From positions 15,865,201-15,929,200 of the forward strand of contig CM068314.1 of NCBI GenBank assembly GCA_034766995.1: a DNA stretch of 64,000 nucleotides, read 5' to 3'. The notes beneath the pieces are model-generated. The model did not search any database. It worked only from the letters and a program-made list of their open reading frames with translations, and was not told the DNA's origin. Made by a program: the position numbers and the translations under genes. This DNA comes from Acanthacorydalis orientalis. Lineage: Eukaryota > Arthropoda > Insecta > Megaloptera > Corydalidae. Of this stretch, positions 22,433 through 33,296 are shown in pieces (the first letter of the stretch is position 1; each line of letters opens with the position of its first letter).

Positions 22433-23111
22433 CCCTTTGCACTCTGAACATTTTTTGATACTATCGACTAGCAAACCTGGCACTCTCTTGCAGAGAAACT
22501 TTTGGAAAAAAAATTTTTTTTGTTTAAAAGGAAAAAAATACCAGTGCTTATGAAAATTATTTATTTTGTAAGTAAGCTTTGTTTCAATATAAATAAAGCT
22601 TGAATTTTAGATTTTGTAATACGTCATGATATAGTAATTCTGGAAACAGCCTCCTATGTACATTATGGGTTTATTTAAGCAAGTATCGTAGTAATCACTC
22701 GTTTGACGTCCCCACCCTTTTCTTTTCTCTTGGAACATACAACACAATTCCTCTTTTCACCTTTTATCATTATGTGAAGCTTTCCATTTAATCTTGTTTC
22801 AGAGATAGAAGTAGAAGGTCTTGTTCTCTCCAGGCGAAAATGTCCTATTAGTTGATCGATTAAGAATTTTTAATATTTCAAGTGTGTCAGTGGAGTCTCG
22901 TTTTTGTTATGTTTTACCGTTTTACATAGAATATATGAATTGATAATAGATATTTCCATTCCTCAAAATAACAATTTCCTCCACAACTTAATTGATTTTC
23001 TCAAAAAAACAATAACGCGCAATAATTGGTCATATCCCCATAGCGGAGCTAGCGGATTTTTAGAATATAAGTGTGTGTCTCCGTAGCGGAGCCAACGGAG
23101 TGCAAATTATT
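22433..23111 (-). mobile_element. Decayed piggyBac-like element
   Basis: The left edge is TTAA followed by CCCTTTGCACTCTGAACA. TTAA is the piggyBac target and CCYTTTGC-type starts are common in that superfamily. The right edge, GGAGTGCAAATTATTTTAA, carries the inverted TTTGCACTCC motif next to another TTAA, with the last bases eroded. CGGAG-containing short repeats cluster inside the right edge (TAGCGGAGCTAGCGG, CGTAGCGGAGCCAACGGAG), like subterminal repeats. Between the ends, on the minus strand, lies the end of a piggyBac-type transposase. The element is about 680 bp against the usual 2-3 kb, so most of the transposase has been deleted. Confidence 0.82.
22675..22962 (-). pseudogene. piggyBac-like transposase C-terminal fragment
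   Basis: Read on the minus strand, this is one continuous frame with a single internal stop (TAA at 22,870-22,872). It starts GMEISIINSYILCKTVKHNK, continues ETPLTHLKY, stop, KFLIDQLIGHFRLERTRPST, then RLNGKLHIMIKGEKRNCVVC and SKRKEKGG, and ends at 22,675. The pattern of a hydrophobic N-S-Y-I-L helix, PLTHLK, a QLIG helix, RPST, RL-G-H and then a CxxC motif is what precedes the cysteine-rich tail of piggyBac transposases. The tail is cut off after the first CxxC, so the zinc-binding domain is incomplete. The DDD catalytic core is absent. It is a dead fragment. Confidence 0.85.
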
Positions 23112-23375
23112 TTAATAAATAGTAAAAAAGAAATAAAATGATACATTAAAATGATATATTCATTTACATTAGGCGAATCTAATAAAATTACGAACTGCAT
23201 TAAATCACTTTTCAAAGGCAATTAAGCAGTATTTATACTACATAAAATGATAAAAAAATTCATTTCACTACATTTCTCAAATCAATGTATAATTGTAAAA
23301 ATATTTCTTCATTAAATATATATTTAATAACTGTTTAGTTCTTAAATGAGAACGAAAACTGTAAGAAAACTTTTA

Positions 23376-23387
23376 ATATACATATAC

Positions 23388-23440
<53 letters not shown>
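23376..23440. repeat. (TACA)n-(TA)n
   Basis: CATACATACATACA, then about 19 TA units. Confidence 0.95.
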
Positions 23441-23441
<1 letters not shown>

Positions 23442-24805
23442 TCATACTATAAATATAAATCATCTTTTGGGCAAATTGAGATATATGTGTATATACATAC
23501 GAACATAAACAGAAAACTTATAGATGACATATATTACTTTTAGTTTAACACCGGATCAAGAAAAATCATAAACTTTTTTCGGTAGAAACGAAAGTTCAAG
23601 TATTTACTTTCTATCTAAGAAGCAATCATACCACACTTCTGTTAGCTTAATAGACATGTTTTCCTATAATTGCTGAAGTCGTTGCACGTATTTATGTACT
23701 TATTTTTCAAGAATGTTTTCTTGTAGTGATAAATATACGTGGATAAACATTAAATTCATGTTATTATCATAAACGATTTTATTTTACAAAAATTCAGACG
23801 ATTACTGTATTTCATAGCTATTAAAAGGTAGTCGTACTATTAAATGTTTTAGTAATATTTTTTATACTTAAGTTACAAAGTAAAGGGATATTAAAGATAT
23901 TAATAATATTGAAATGAAGTTTATTGTTTAAAAGCACACATTTTATATATCTTTTCTGTATTCAGGCTTAATAAATATGGAATTACATTTATAAAATTGA
24001 TATATTTTTGTATATTAAATTTAATTAGAGTTTTAATTCTATCCGTAATTATTTGGTTGTAAATAATAACGAGACAGATTATTATTACTGTAAACATACA
24101 AAGTTCATTGTTCTGTAATAACATACATGATGATAAAACGAGAATGAAAAAGCATACAGTAATTTTTCGTTTATAATAATAAAATAATGTAAGTATTCGC
24201 AGTAATTTTTTAACGATAAACTAGAATAACAAGACTTATATGTAGATAACTATGAACCAACGTCCATATGACATAAAAGAAATATGATACCACAGAATGA
24301 ACAATGTAAACGTGACATAATTAAAAACAAACCAGATTAATTTTAAAACAGTGGCGGAACGAGCAAAATTACTCCAGTGTTGTGGGAAGAATAAATAGTC
24401 GACATATATGTTACAAATGGAAAAAACGCGTACACGAGTTCCTATGTAATTTAGCAAACAGGGCAATGGAGAGGTAGTTATTTTTTCGTTGTTTATTTTA
24501 TGAATATATATTTAATGCAACGTTTTTTTTGTGCACAGTTCAAAACCTACGTTTAATTAGTTAAGTTTGGTCGAATGAAAAAAACTCATTAGACAAAATA
24601 AACAATAAAATACAGAGCTCATATAAAATGAAACATTCGTAACAGAATCGTGTCTGTAATTAAGAATAATTATCTTTGTATTTTATTTCAAACAGTCTTT
24701 GTTTTATATTTATATCGATATTCGATTTTATTTGACGTTTTGACTTGTTTAACGTTTGTTTTTGTGTAACAATTTTATAAACAGATATACGAATATGTGT
24801 AAATT

Positions 24806-24806
<1 letters not shown>
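23441..24806. other. AT-rich DNA, nothing recognised
   Basis: Frames at 23,921 and 24,236 (minus) are hydrophobic AT-driven readings; the second has no ATG at its start. Confidence 0.5.
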
Positions 24807-24855
<49 letters not shown>

Positions 24856-24856
24856 C

Positions 24857-24895
<39 letters not shown>

Positions 24896-24923
24896 TATAT
24901 ATATATATAAGAGAGAAAGAGAA
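24807..24923. repeat. Compound (TACA)n-(TA)n-(GA)n
   Basis: Two (TA)n tracts separated by TATGTACATATG, ending in GAGAGAAAGAG. Confidence 0.94.
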
Positions 24924-25854
24924 CCGATAGATAGATAGACAGATATAGAAATATAGGAGTTTAGAATAAGATTTTAGGAACGTACGGTGCTGTTTGAAAA
25001 AATAAAAATAATTACAAGGAACGATATATTTGTGATCAGAAAATTTACAAGCAGCCATTATCTCGCCTAATGCATCTGTAAAAACAAATGTAATCGCTAG
25101 TATAAATTCAGATTAACTAATAGGCTGTCTATTTAATACTCTTCATTTTTTAGATGTCGACTGGTAAATAAGCTGTCAAGTGGTGTCTAAACTAACTCCG
25201 TGCAAAATTCGCTTTTCAAGAAACACATAGATCAAATTTATATATTTTAATATTGTTGAAAATAAAAAAAAAACAATTAATGTTAATCTTCCATGTCTAC
25301 TTAAGGTTAATGACCACTAACCAGTGTAAATAATTATATATTTAATATTATGAAATATTTATGAGAGACTGACTTTTTAAACGTTTTGATTCAGTGATGT
25401 AACATTATTCTAGTTTCTTTAGGTGTTAGTTTATCAAGACTAAAAAGAATGCATAAAAATATTATAAAATTTAATTTTAATGAGAAATATTGAAAGAATA
25501 CATTTTTTCTATTCCTTATTATCATTTAAAGCACAAATTCTATTAAATAATACCCGTTGTGTGTCGGATAATATATATCGTTTTTAGTACAGTAAGATGG
25601 TAGTTAAAAAATGTACAGTGCATCACTTTATGTATCTACAATAGTTTGTAAAATAATACCAGACTGTTTCCTAATTTATGAACTATTCACCTCCACATTC
25701 ATTATACGTATTCATGAGAAACCGAAAATTCTCTATACTTTATTTTTTTAATTTTTATGTCAATAATAATATAGATATCCATTAAGGTTTCTTTGTAATT
25801 TGAAATTATAATATACATAATGTCCCAAAATAGTTCTGACACTTTAATCAGTTT
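24924..25854. other. AT-rich DNA, nothing recognised
   Basis: No open frames, microsatellites or repeat partners noted. Confidence 0.5.
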
Positions 25855-26110
25855 TAAAAATGAATGCTCTTTTCACGCCATAAACTACACCAAAATTTTT
25901 TGATTAAAAATATGATTTGATTGTCGTTCATGATTTTTCTGTTCCTTGGGGATCTGTGTATATTAGCATTTTTCGAAAAGCGCATCGACAATAATCAAAA
26001 CTAATTAGTAATAATTTATTGACTAATTTCGATTGGAAAAAAATTGATGTGATTTTTAGGGTGAAAAAAGAATTCATTTGTGAAAAAGCGCAATGTTAAT
26101 AAAATCGCAC
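25855..26110. mobile_element. Family A foldback repeat, copy 4
   Basis: The left arm is AATGCTCTTTTCACGCCATA, then TTTTTTGATTAAAAATATGA. The right arm is AGTAATAATTTATTGACTAA, then AAAAAGAATTCATTTGTGAA. The loop includes CATTTTTCGAAAAGCGCATC, itself a small palindrome around TTCGAA. Confidence 0.66.
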
Positions 26111-26347
26111 AATAACGTACAATATATATTTATCCTCTAATTTGTAAAACTATTATTACATAACAATTTCTTAGTTTTAAATATTTACTAGCATTTATAT
26201 TGTAAATTTTTTTTTATTTAATCTATAATTAGTTTTAAGGACCATATATTTATAGGAGAATATAAATACACTTTAAGTTAAAATTAGTCATCGTCGAAAA
26301 TTGTTTAAATATATCCTTAGACAAATTAAGTTTAAGAAACTCTGTAA

Positions 26348-26349
<2 letters not shown>

Positions 26350-26408
<59 letters not shown>
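26350..26408. repeat. (TA)n microsatellite
   Basis: About 29 pure units. Confidence 0.96.
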
Positions 26409-26409
<1 letters not shown>

Positions 26410-27140
26410 TTATTAGAAATTCGCGTATAACATTTTATGCCTGTATTCATGTATGTTTTCCTTACAGTTGAATATAAATTTGAATAATGACTCATGTGAA
26501 TGTTTATTGATCTGCACCGAAAACTTTGATTGCAGTCAAAACTTTATTTGATATGAACCAAGAAATTGAAGTCATTGAACTTATATGTTAATACTATGCA
26601 AATTTGTCAGAATCAATTTGATTATATTTTTTTTTATTTTTTAAAATAAAAAAAATCAATCTGTTCTTCAGTTCTTTCTGTTTAAAATACAAATTGTGAA
26701 TAAAATTTTATTCGTTATAATTTCCTCTTAAAATGGAAAAAAATTAAGTTGACACACAAAAATTATTTTTTTTATCCACAAATATGTGTATATATATATA
26801 TGCGTGAGTGTATGTACAAATTTATGAGATAAATTTATAACAATAAATATATTATGTCAGGCATCAATATATAATAACTACACACCACTGTTAATTTGAT
26901 ACCAACTAATTATAATCAATATTAAATTAATCATAATTGACCAGATTCTAAAAGCACTCAAGACAGACAATTCCATTAGCACACATTTAATACTATAATA
27001 CTACATTACTACGATACTATAGTAACATCCTTTCTATCGTATATTCAACATCCACGTCTGTTTCTCGCTAATCGCATCCGAAATGTCGATTGGCACTATC
27101 TTCCACCCTTGGCTGCTGGATTTAAAACCTCAATTCTAAG

Positions 27141-27142
27141 AT

Positions 27143-27186
<44 letters not shown>
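27141..27186. repeat. (TA)n microsatellite
   Basis: ATACATACA, then about 18 TA units. Confidence 0.95.
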
Positions 27187-27189
<3 letters not shown>

Positions 27190-27728
27190 GTTATATAAAA
27201 AAGAACTAAATTTTTATAAAATATTTATAAAACCAGTATGAATTTTTAATTTCATAAGAGAATAATTTCTGATTTTTACTTACTTGCAATTCAAAGTAAC
27301 TAATTAAAAAAAATATATAGAATGAAATAAATATTAATTAATTTTTGGAAAAGTCTGTTTTGATTTCATAGAATATGTAGTTGTATATACATACAATATA
27401 TTTAATTTCTATTAATAAAATAGAAGTTTTACTAATAGAGAAATATCTGTTAAGTCTAATTTTCTTGTTATAAAATAAAATAATTCAGCACAGTTACGAA
27501 TGAATTTTTTTTTGTTCTTCTTCCTTTAACATTACTAGCTACTACTTTTTTGATTAAACTATTATAAGAATAATTTATTTATATTTTACATAATTAACTG
27601 TTTAATTAGAATAAAATCGATCAGAGATATTACATTAGAATTGAATAAACTCAAAGCAGGAACCAGCTTAACAAAATGTAATTAACGAAATTTGTAATCA
27701 AAATTTTCTAAATAGGAAATACTAAATC

Positions 27729-27731
<3 letters not shown>

Positions 27732-27773
<42 letters not shown>
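27732..27773. repeat. (TA)n microsatellite
   Basis: About 20 units. Confidence 0.95.
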
Positions 27774-27776
<3 letters not shown>

Positions 27777-28494
27777 AAAACAGAAATAAAAGTTAAAACA
27801 GAAACTCTTTGGAATTATAAAATTATTTTTTTCAAAATGTTGAATCTTATGAATGAATAATATAGAAAAAATGATTGTTGTCGGATCGAATAATTATAAA
27901 AATTGGATATTACAAGAACTAAGTATGAGGTTAAAATTCTTTTTTATTGGCCAATGGCTCACGAATTCCAATATAATCAAAGTTATTTCACATTTTATTA
28001 AGACAACAGTTAATTACTTCTTCAACTGAAAAGGTTTGGAACGTGCAGTTTTATGTTCCGTTAAAAGAAAGAATTTCGGATAAAAGATAATTATCTACCC
28101 AGATGTTAATATATTATTTCAAAATAAAATAATTAAAAAACAAAAAAAATATCATAATTAAAAATAAATTATTTTTTTATAAAAAAGAAAATTAAAATCT
28201 AAATTTATGGAAATTATTTATTTATTAAGAGAAATCTATTATATTCTTAATGAAAATTATAAAATTTGACCAAAAAAAAACTGTCTACTCCCAAAATTAC
28301 ACAAACATATTCTATTTTTCACAGAAAGAAACATTCTTATTTTTATATTTATATGTATGAAATATATTTATTCTCTGCATACAAAACAGAATCATTTCTA
28401 AAGAATGTGACCTAAATTTCAACATCCACATTATTCAACCGAACTTCGACATAAATTTCGTATTGTGGATTCGAAAATAGATTATAAAATTACG

Positions 28495-28650
28495 TTTTCA
28501 TCTCGCGGTGTCGATGTTTTATCCCCCGGAAATAGAATTCTCACTCGATTACGAATAAACGTGTGAAGGAAACGACACGTATCAAACGTTAGAGCTAATC
28601 GAAAGAAAAACAAAACGTGTGTAACATATGACGATCGATGTCGTATAAGC
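28495..28650. other. CpG-bearing patch
   Basis: TCTCGCGGTGTCGATGTTTT, CCCCCGGAAATAGAATTCTC, AAACGACACGTATCAAACG and CATATGACGATCGATGTCG give an unusual CpG density for this window. A 66-codon minus frame crosses it but begins at a non-ATG codon and shows no domain. Confidence 0.28.
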
Positions 28651-28815
28651 ATAAGAAAAAAACTTTTTTCCATATTATTCAAGAAAAAGTTAAAAACGAA
28701 TGTATGAGAACCAAAATGGATACAGTTTAAGAGATATATTAATAGATATGTTTATCTTTCATAAAAAAAGTACTCTTAGAAAATGTCTTAATGTTTAATG
28801 GGGTGTGAATTTGTT

Positions 28816-28833
28816 ATTTATATATATATATAT

Positions 28834-28873
<40 letters not shown>
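28816..28873. repeat. (TA)n, two phases
   Basis: TA blocks broken by TATTATATAATA, which shifts the phase. Confidence 0.94.
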
Positions 28874-28875
<2 letters not shown>

Positions 28876-29097
28876 GATAAAAAATCTAAAAGTAACAGAT
28901 ATTTAAGAAGTAAAAAAATTCTTATTCTACATATAAGAATTTTTATAGTCATTTTTCTACAAGATCTGTGTAATTTCTATGCACTTGTTCTAATACTTCA
29001 AATACTTCATGATTTCCTTTTTTTCAAAAGGGAAATCATGTAAGAGTGAAATCAAAGTATATTTTACGTTTGGACTATCTAATTTTGTGTATATTAA

Positions 29098-29100
<3 letters not shown>

Positions 29101-29145
<45 letters not shown>

Positions 29146-29153
29146 ATATATAA
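29101..29153. repeat. (TA)n microsatellite
   Basis: About 20 units, then ATAATATATAAT; just left of a family A arm. Confidence 0.95.
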
Positions 29154-29184
29154 TCTATTATAAAAGACATTTTTACAACACATA

Positions 29185-29315
29185 TTTCTGACATTTTGGT
29201 TAAGTTTACTTTCAAAAATTAATCCTTTTTCACTTTAAATATTAAATAAATGATTATTGAAAATATTTGCTTGCTATTTATGTATATTTTGATAATAATA
29301 CTATCATCTCCAAGA
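29185..29315. mobile_element. Family A, single left arm
   Basis: TTTACTTTCAAAAATTAATC, then AATAAATGATTATTGAAAAT and GATAATAATACTATCATC, matches the family left arm. No matching right arm follows within 200 bp. Confidence 0.6.
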
Positions 29316-29365
29316 ACTTCAAGAAAATATAATTACGATACTCTTAAAATAACCAAAGAAATAAT

Positions 29366-29366
29366 G

Positions 29367-29387
<21 letters not shown>
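29366..29387. repeat. (TA)n microsatellite
   Basis: About 10 units. Confidence 0.9.
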
Positions 29388-29389
<2 letters not shown>

Positions 29390-29399
<10 letters not shown>

Positions 29400-30095
29400 G
29401 AAATATATTTCTACTAAAAAATAACAAAACAAATTGGATAAACGGAATCGCTTTATATGATTTAGAAACGAATTATGAAGGAACTCCTTTTTCCTTTCAA
29501 TTTATTTTCGGTTTGTGCTTCTATTTTTCTAATAAATATTGACAATAACTTGAAGTTATAAACCATTTACTCTTGGATTCCTTGCTTTAAACGGTAAACA
29601 GAAACTATTCAAAACTATAATATATGCGTTTTGTACGAGTATTCTTATTTTTACTTATTTTTCTAAAGTGCTACTTCAGTGAACACTATATTTTCATTTA
29701 GTTGTCACAGTTTAGAAGTAACAATTTGTTCAGAGTTTGTTCAAAAAACTATACACATTTGGTCAATAAATTTTAAGAAAAATGTTGTATATGGAAACGT
29801 AGTTTTTGTAAATATTGCTGGAGGTTTTTTTTTTCCAAAAAAATATTTATGATTGTATAAAATACTGTACTAAATCGCACAATAGAATTTTAAAACAGAT
29901 TTTATAAATTAAACACTGAATGGTGGAATGGTGTTTTGTAAACGTTACGCTTGCAAATCGATTTTGTAACCTTTACCCAGTTTCCACAACAATCAATATT
30001 ACTTTTATAGAGAATTTTGTAGCCGTCATTGTGTACACTAATAAATTTTATATTAATTGATAACTACTTTAACTTTTTAATCACAACACAGTTTT
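29390..30095. other. AT-rich DNA, nothing recognised
   Basis: No frames above 60 codons and no repeat partners. Confidence 0.5.
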
Positions 30096-30099
30096 GTCA

Positions 30100-30265
30100 C
30101 AGTGTAAATGTGTAAATTCACGTTCACAAATGAATTATTTTCTCATTTCACAACTCAATCCCTAACATTTCTAATGAATGTTTAATAAATGATTATTAAT
30201 CATTTTTGATTGTTGTTTATGCTCATTTCTATATTGTATTATTGTTTATGCTGATTTCATTATCG
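30100..30265. mobile_element. Family A, left arm
   Basis: TTCACGTTCACAAATGAATT, then AATAAATGATTATTAATCAT and TTGTTGTTTATGCTCATTTC. A short piece, TATTGTTTATGCTGATTTCA, is repeated directly after it. Confidence 0.62.
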
Positions 30266-30594
30266 TTAGAGTTATAAAGTATGGAAAATCGTTAATTTTT
30301 ACTTTTAACCTCTCATCAGCTTTTTAATTCGATATTAATGACTTATCATTTAAAATTAATGAATAGTTAATTTTTATTAATCATTTCTATTTACGTTTAT
30401 AAGCAAAAATCTCAGTTATAAAAAGATAAGTATACAAATTACTAAAAATTAAAATATGTTATATTTTCATTATTTTTAGCAGATTATTATAATAACTCTA
30501 GATAGTAGCATAACTTAAGAGGTTAAAAAATATAAAATAAACTGCACCATCAATTATCTGATCATTAAAAATTGTTTTCGATCAAAAAAATGAA

Positions 30595-30835
30595 TTATTT
30601 AACCTCTCATAAATGATAGTGTATTCGGATCAAAAAAGTATAATAATTGATTATTGTTTTTAAATGTTGTTTGTTCGCATTTAGATGGCAATGCCATTAT
30701 CTTCAAAGATTAATTTACAGAAAAATCTAAGGATAATATGAATTTGCATAAGCAACAGTTAAAAGAATCGATAATCAATATTGAACATTAGAATTTTTTT
30801 ATCGGAAATGAACATTTATAATAATTTCTTAAAAT
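30595..30835. mobile_element. Family A foldback repeat, diverged copy
   Basis: The left arm holds AATAATTGATTATTGTTTTT and CGCATTTAGATGGCAATGCC. The right arm holds GAATCGATAATCAATATTGA and ATTTTTTTATCGGAAATGAA. Arms are shorter and more diverged than in copies 1-4. Confidence 0.55.
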
Positions 30836-30869
30836 GGATAACCATAGAGCTAAAAATATTATTGTTTTT

Positions 30870-31115
30870 GTTTGTACAAATTAATTCATTTTTCACCTTA
30901 AAAACCATAAAAATGTTTCTGTATTTTAGTGCTCTAAATATGTGGGCATCGCAATCAAAATACGCATAAACAACAATAAAAAATGAATAATAATAATTTA
31001 TTAAACATTTTAGACAAAAAGAAATCTTTTGGTTTGTGGAGAGAAATGTTGTAGAGATAAAAGAGAATTCATCTATCGAAGTGAATTTAAACACACTATC
31101 ATAACCGTCTTGTGT
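30870..31115. mobile_element. Family A foldback repeat, third of a cluster
   Basis: The left arm is reduced to AATTAATTCATTTTTCACCT and AAAAATGTTTCTG. The right arm is nearly complete: GGGCATCGCAATCAAAATAC, AATAATAATTTATTAAACAT, TTTGGTTTGTGGAGAGAAAT and GAGAATTCATCTATCGAAGT. Confidence 0.62.
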
Positions 31116-31821
31116 TTGTTATTTGTAAATAATTTCGTTAGATTCGAAATTTGTTTATTTTTCCAAAAGAATAATCCTGTTATATAAATTGTTGTCAATA
31201 AAAAATTACTGTGTAGAATTATTTATATATATTTTTATTTGCATAACGTTATTTATAATTAATTATATCATTTAAAATTCCTTAGAATAAATAGAATATA
31301 AAAAGAGGACGTACTGAAAAAAACAAACAAATAAAGTACATCGAACCAGTACTTAAGGATTTAATGTAAACAATGAAAAATATGAAACAAAAATAAACAC
31401 AGAATCGACATTCAGTACGAAAGCATCGTTTTCCAAAACACATTTTCTGAGACCGAGACAAATTACGAACTTGACGGATTTATTATTATTCAGGACACGA
31501 TTCATTTAAACGTTGTGGAACCATTAAGTATTTATATAGTGTTAAATGCCACAAATTTAATTCAAAAATTTCGATTACCATAGCAAATCTACATTGCAAA
31601 TGCAGTTAATTTTGTTAGATTAAATTTGCATTTTTATTTACACTGTTTTCATAAAGCTGTGTCGCTATAAGTCTTTATTATGATATATAAATTCGACTAT
31701 TTATATTTTATATTGGGCCGATGTATATTTAACTTTTAACAGAATATTATGTAAATTTGTTCGGTATATTTACTAAAGCTACAAATTTATTGAACCGATG
31801 TGATGAAATTCGAGCAGATAC

Positions 31822-31864
<43 letters not shown>

Positions 31865-32273
31865 GTATATAAGTATATAAGTATATATATATATATATAT
31901 ATATAAGGAATGCTAAGTGATAATTTTATTCTTAAATAAAGAATGAAGTGAGTTCATAAATGCTTTTTTCTGTCGAAATTTTCGTCAACATTTATTTTCA
32001 TTAGTGGACTTGAAGGTCTTGCAACATAAAGCATATTTACTGTGAGTTCTAGTGCGACCGTAATCTTGACCTTTCAGTTACTATTACAAGTTGTACGAAA
32101 TACAGGACTGTTATTTTAATTGTGAAATTTGTGGACGTGCGTCATATTGCCAGTTAATGTTTTGACGAGGACACATTTACATGAAGATGTCACAGCTGTT
32201 TGACTTGAAAATTTGAATAAAATATATTTTTGAATTTGATTCTGTCATGAATATATTTCACTTTTATTTTATT
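31116..32273. other. AT-rich DNA with a mild island
   Basis: 32,040-32,200 is less AT-rich (CTAGTGCGACCGTAATCTTG, GTGGACGTGCGTCATATTGC) and contains ATGAAGATGTCACAGCTGTT, a frame that ends after 11 codons. Confidence 0.4.
31824..31906. repeat. (TA)n with three AGTATATA units
   Basis: About 17 TA units, GGTATATAAGTATATAAG, then about 11 TA units. Confidence 0.94.

Positions 32274-32334
<61 letters not shown>
32274..32334. repeat. (TA)n microsatellite
   Basis: About 28 pure units. Confidence 0.96.
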
Positions 32335-32339
<5 letters not shown>

Positions 32340-33211
32340 TTATATTAGACCATAGAGGTAATATTTTAAATAATATAAGTATTTTTATTAGAAATAAAGT
32401 TTTAAATAGATCTTAATTTAAGAATAAAATATTTAAATTTATTTTTAATGTGTAAAAATGTATAGAAAGAAAAATTCTTTTAAAACAATATTTTCTACAA
32501 GTACAAATATTTTAATTATAAATATATCTGTCAATTTCATTGACTTTATTTATTTCTTTCAGTAAAAAAATCGAAATTGTTCAGATATATATTATATTGC
32601 ACAGTCTGATACCTTCTGAATTTGATATATATGAGTACATTCAACAGTATGCCTCTCTAATGTAAGAAAAAAGACAATGATTATGAAATTTGCCGATGAT
32701 GATTATTATCATGAAAGAATATTCGATTATTTTTTATTGTAAAATCGCGTTAAATGTCCTTTAATTATATAATCATTAAATGTGTCTATGAAATAGTAAT
32801 TAACTATTAACCAGTTTTATTGAATTTTATTTTGTAAGTATTACCAATTAATACAAAGTAGTTATTTTTGAATCGAAATATTTTTCAAACTAGATCCAAT
32901 AAACAAACTAAACCAATATTTTCTATTTTTACTTTTTCTAATCTAAACCACCCGAGTACTTTTACATTTCACTGGGACTGTCGAGCTTAAAATATCTCTC
33001 TGATAAATTCGGAACGTGTAACTTTTTTGTATACATTCGATTTCATATGTTTTCGAAATAGAATATGATTCCCACACGATACTACGGTACTCAAATAAAG
33101 GTCTCGCTAGTGACAAGAAAGATATTTTCTTTTTAGAATTGCAATTCTTTATCGGTTGTATTATAAAATTTAGGTTTTATGAACTTTAACAACTCCCTCT
33201 GTCTTCTTTAA
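32335..33211. other. AT-rich DNA, nothing recognised
   Basis: CCCACACGATACTACGGTAC near 33,071 is the only notable non-AT phrase. Confidence 0.5.
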
Positions 33212-33240
33212 CTCTCTCTCTCTATCTATCTATCTATATC

Positions 33241-33293
<53 letters not shown>

Positions 33294-33296
33294 GGG
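33212..33296. repeat. Palindromic compound microsatellite (CT)n-(CTAT)n-(TA)n-(GA)n
   Basis: CTCTCTCTCTCTATCTATCT leads into about 15 TA units, then GAGAGAGAGAGAGAGAGA. The CT and GA flanks are complementary, so the unit can form one long hairpin. Confidence 0.95.

Larger units (their letters stand above)
26409..28490. other. AT-rich DNA between microsatellites
   Basis: 27,030-27,125 is a little less AT-rich (CATCCACGTCTGTTTCTCGC, CCACCCTTGGCTGCTGGATT) and not open. Otherwise featureless. Confidence 0.5.

Noticed and set aside
24236..24466. 76-codon hydrophobic minus frame
   Set aside because: No ATG at its start, and hydrophobic residues are expected from T-rich codons.
28482..28682. 66-codon minus frame
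   Set aside because: It starts at TTG, not ATG, and has no domain; only the CpG-rich composition of the patch is reported.
30781..31094. Overlapping 62- and 92-codon frames on both strands
   Set aside because: They lie inside two family A foldback copies, whose arms explain the sequence.
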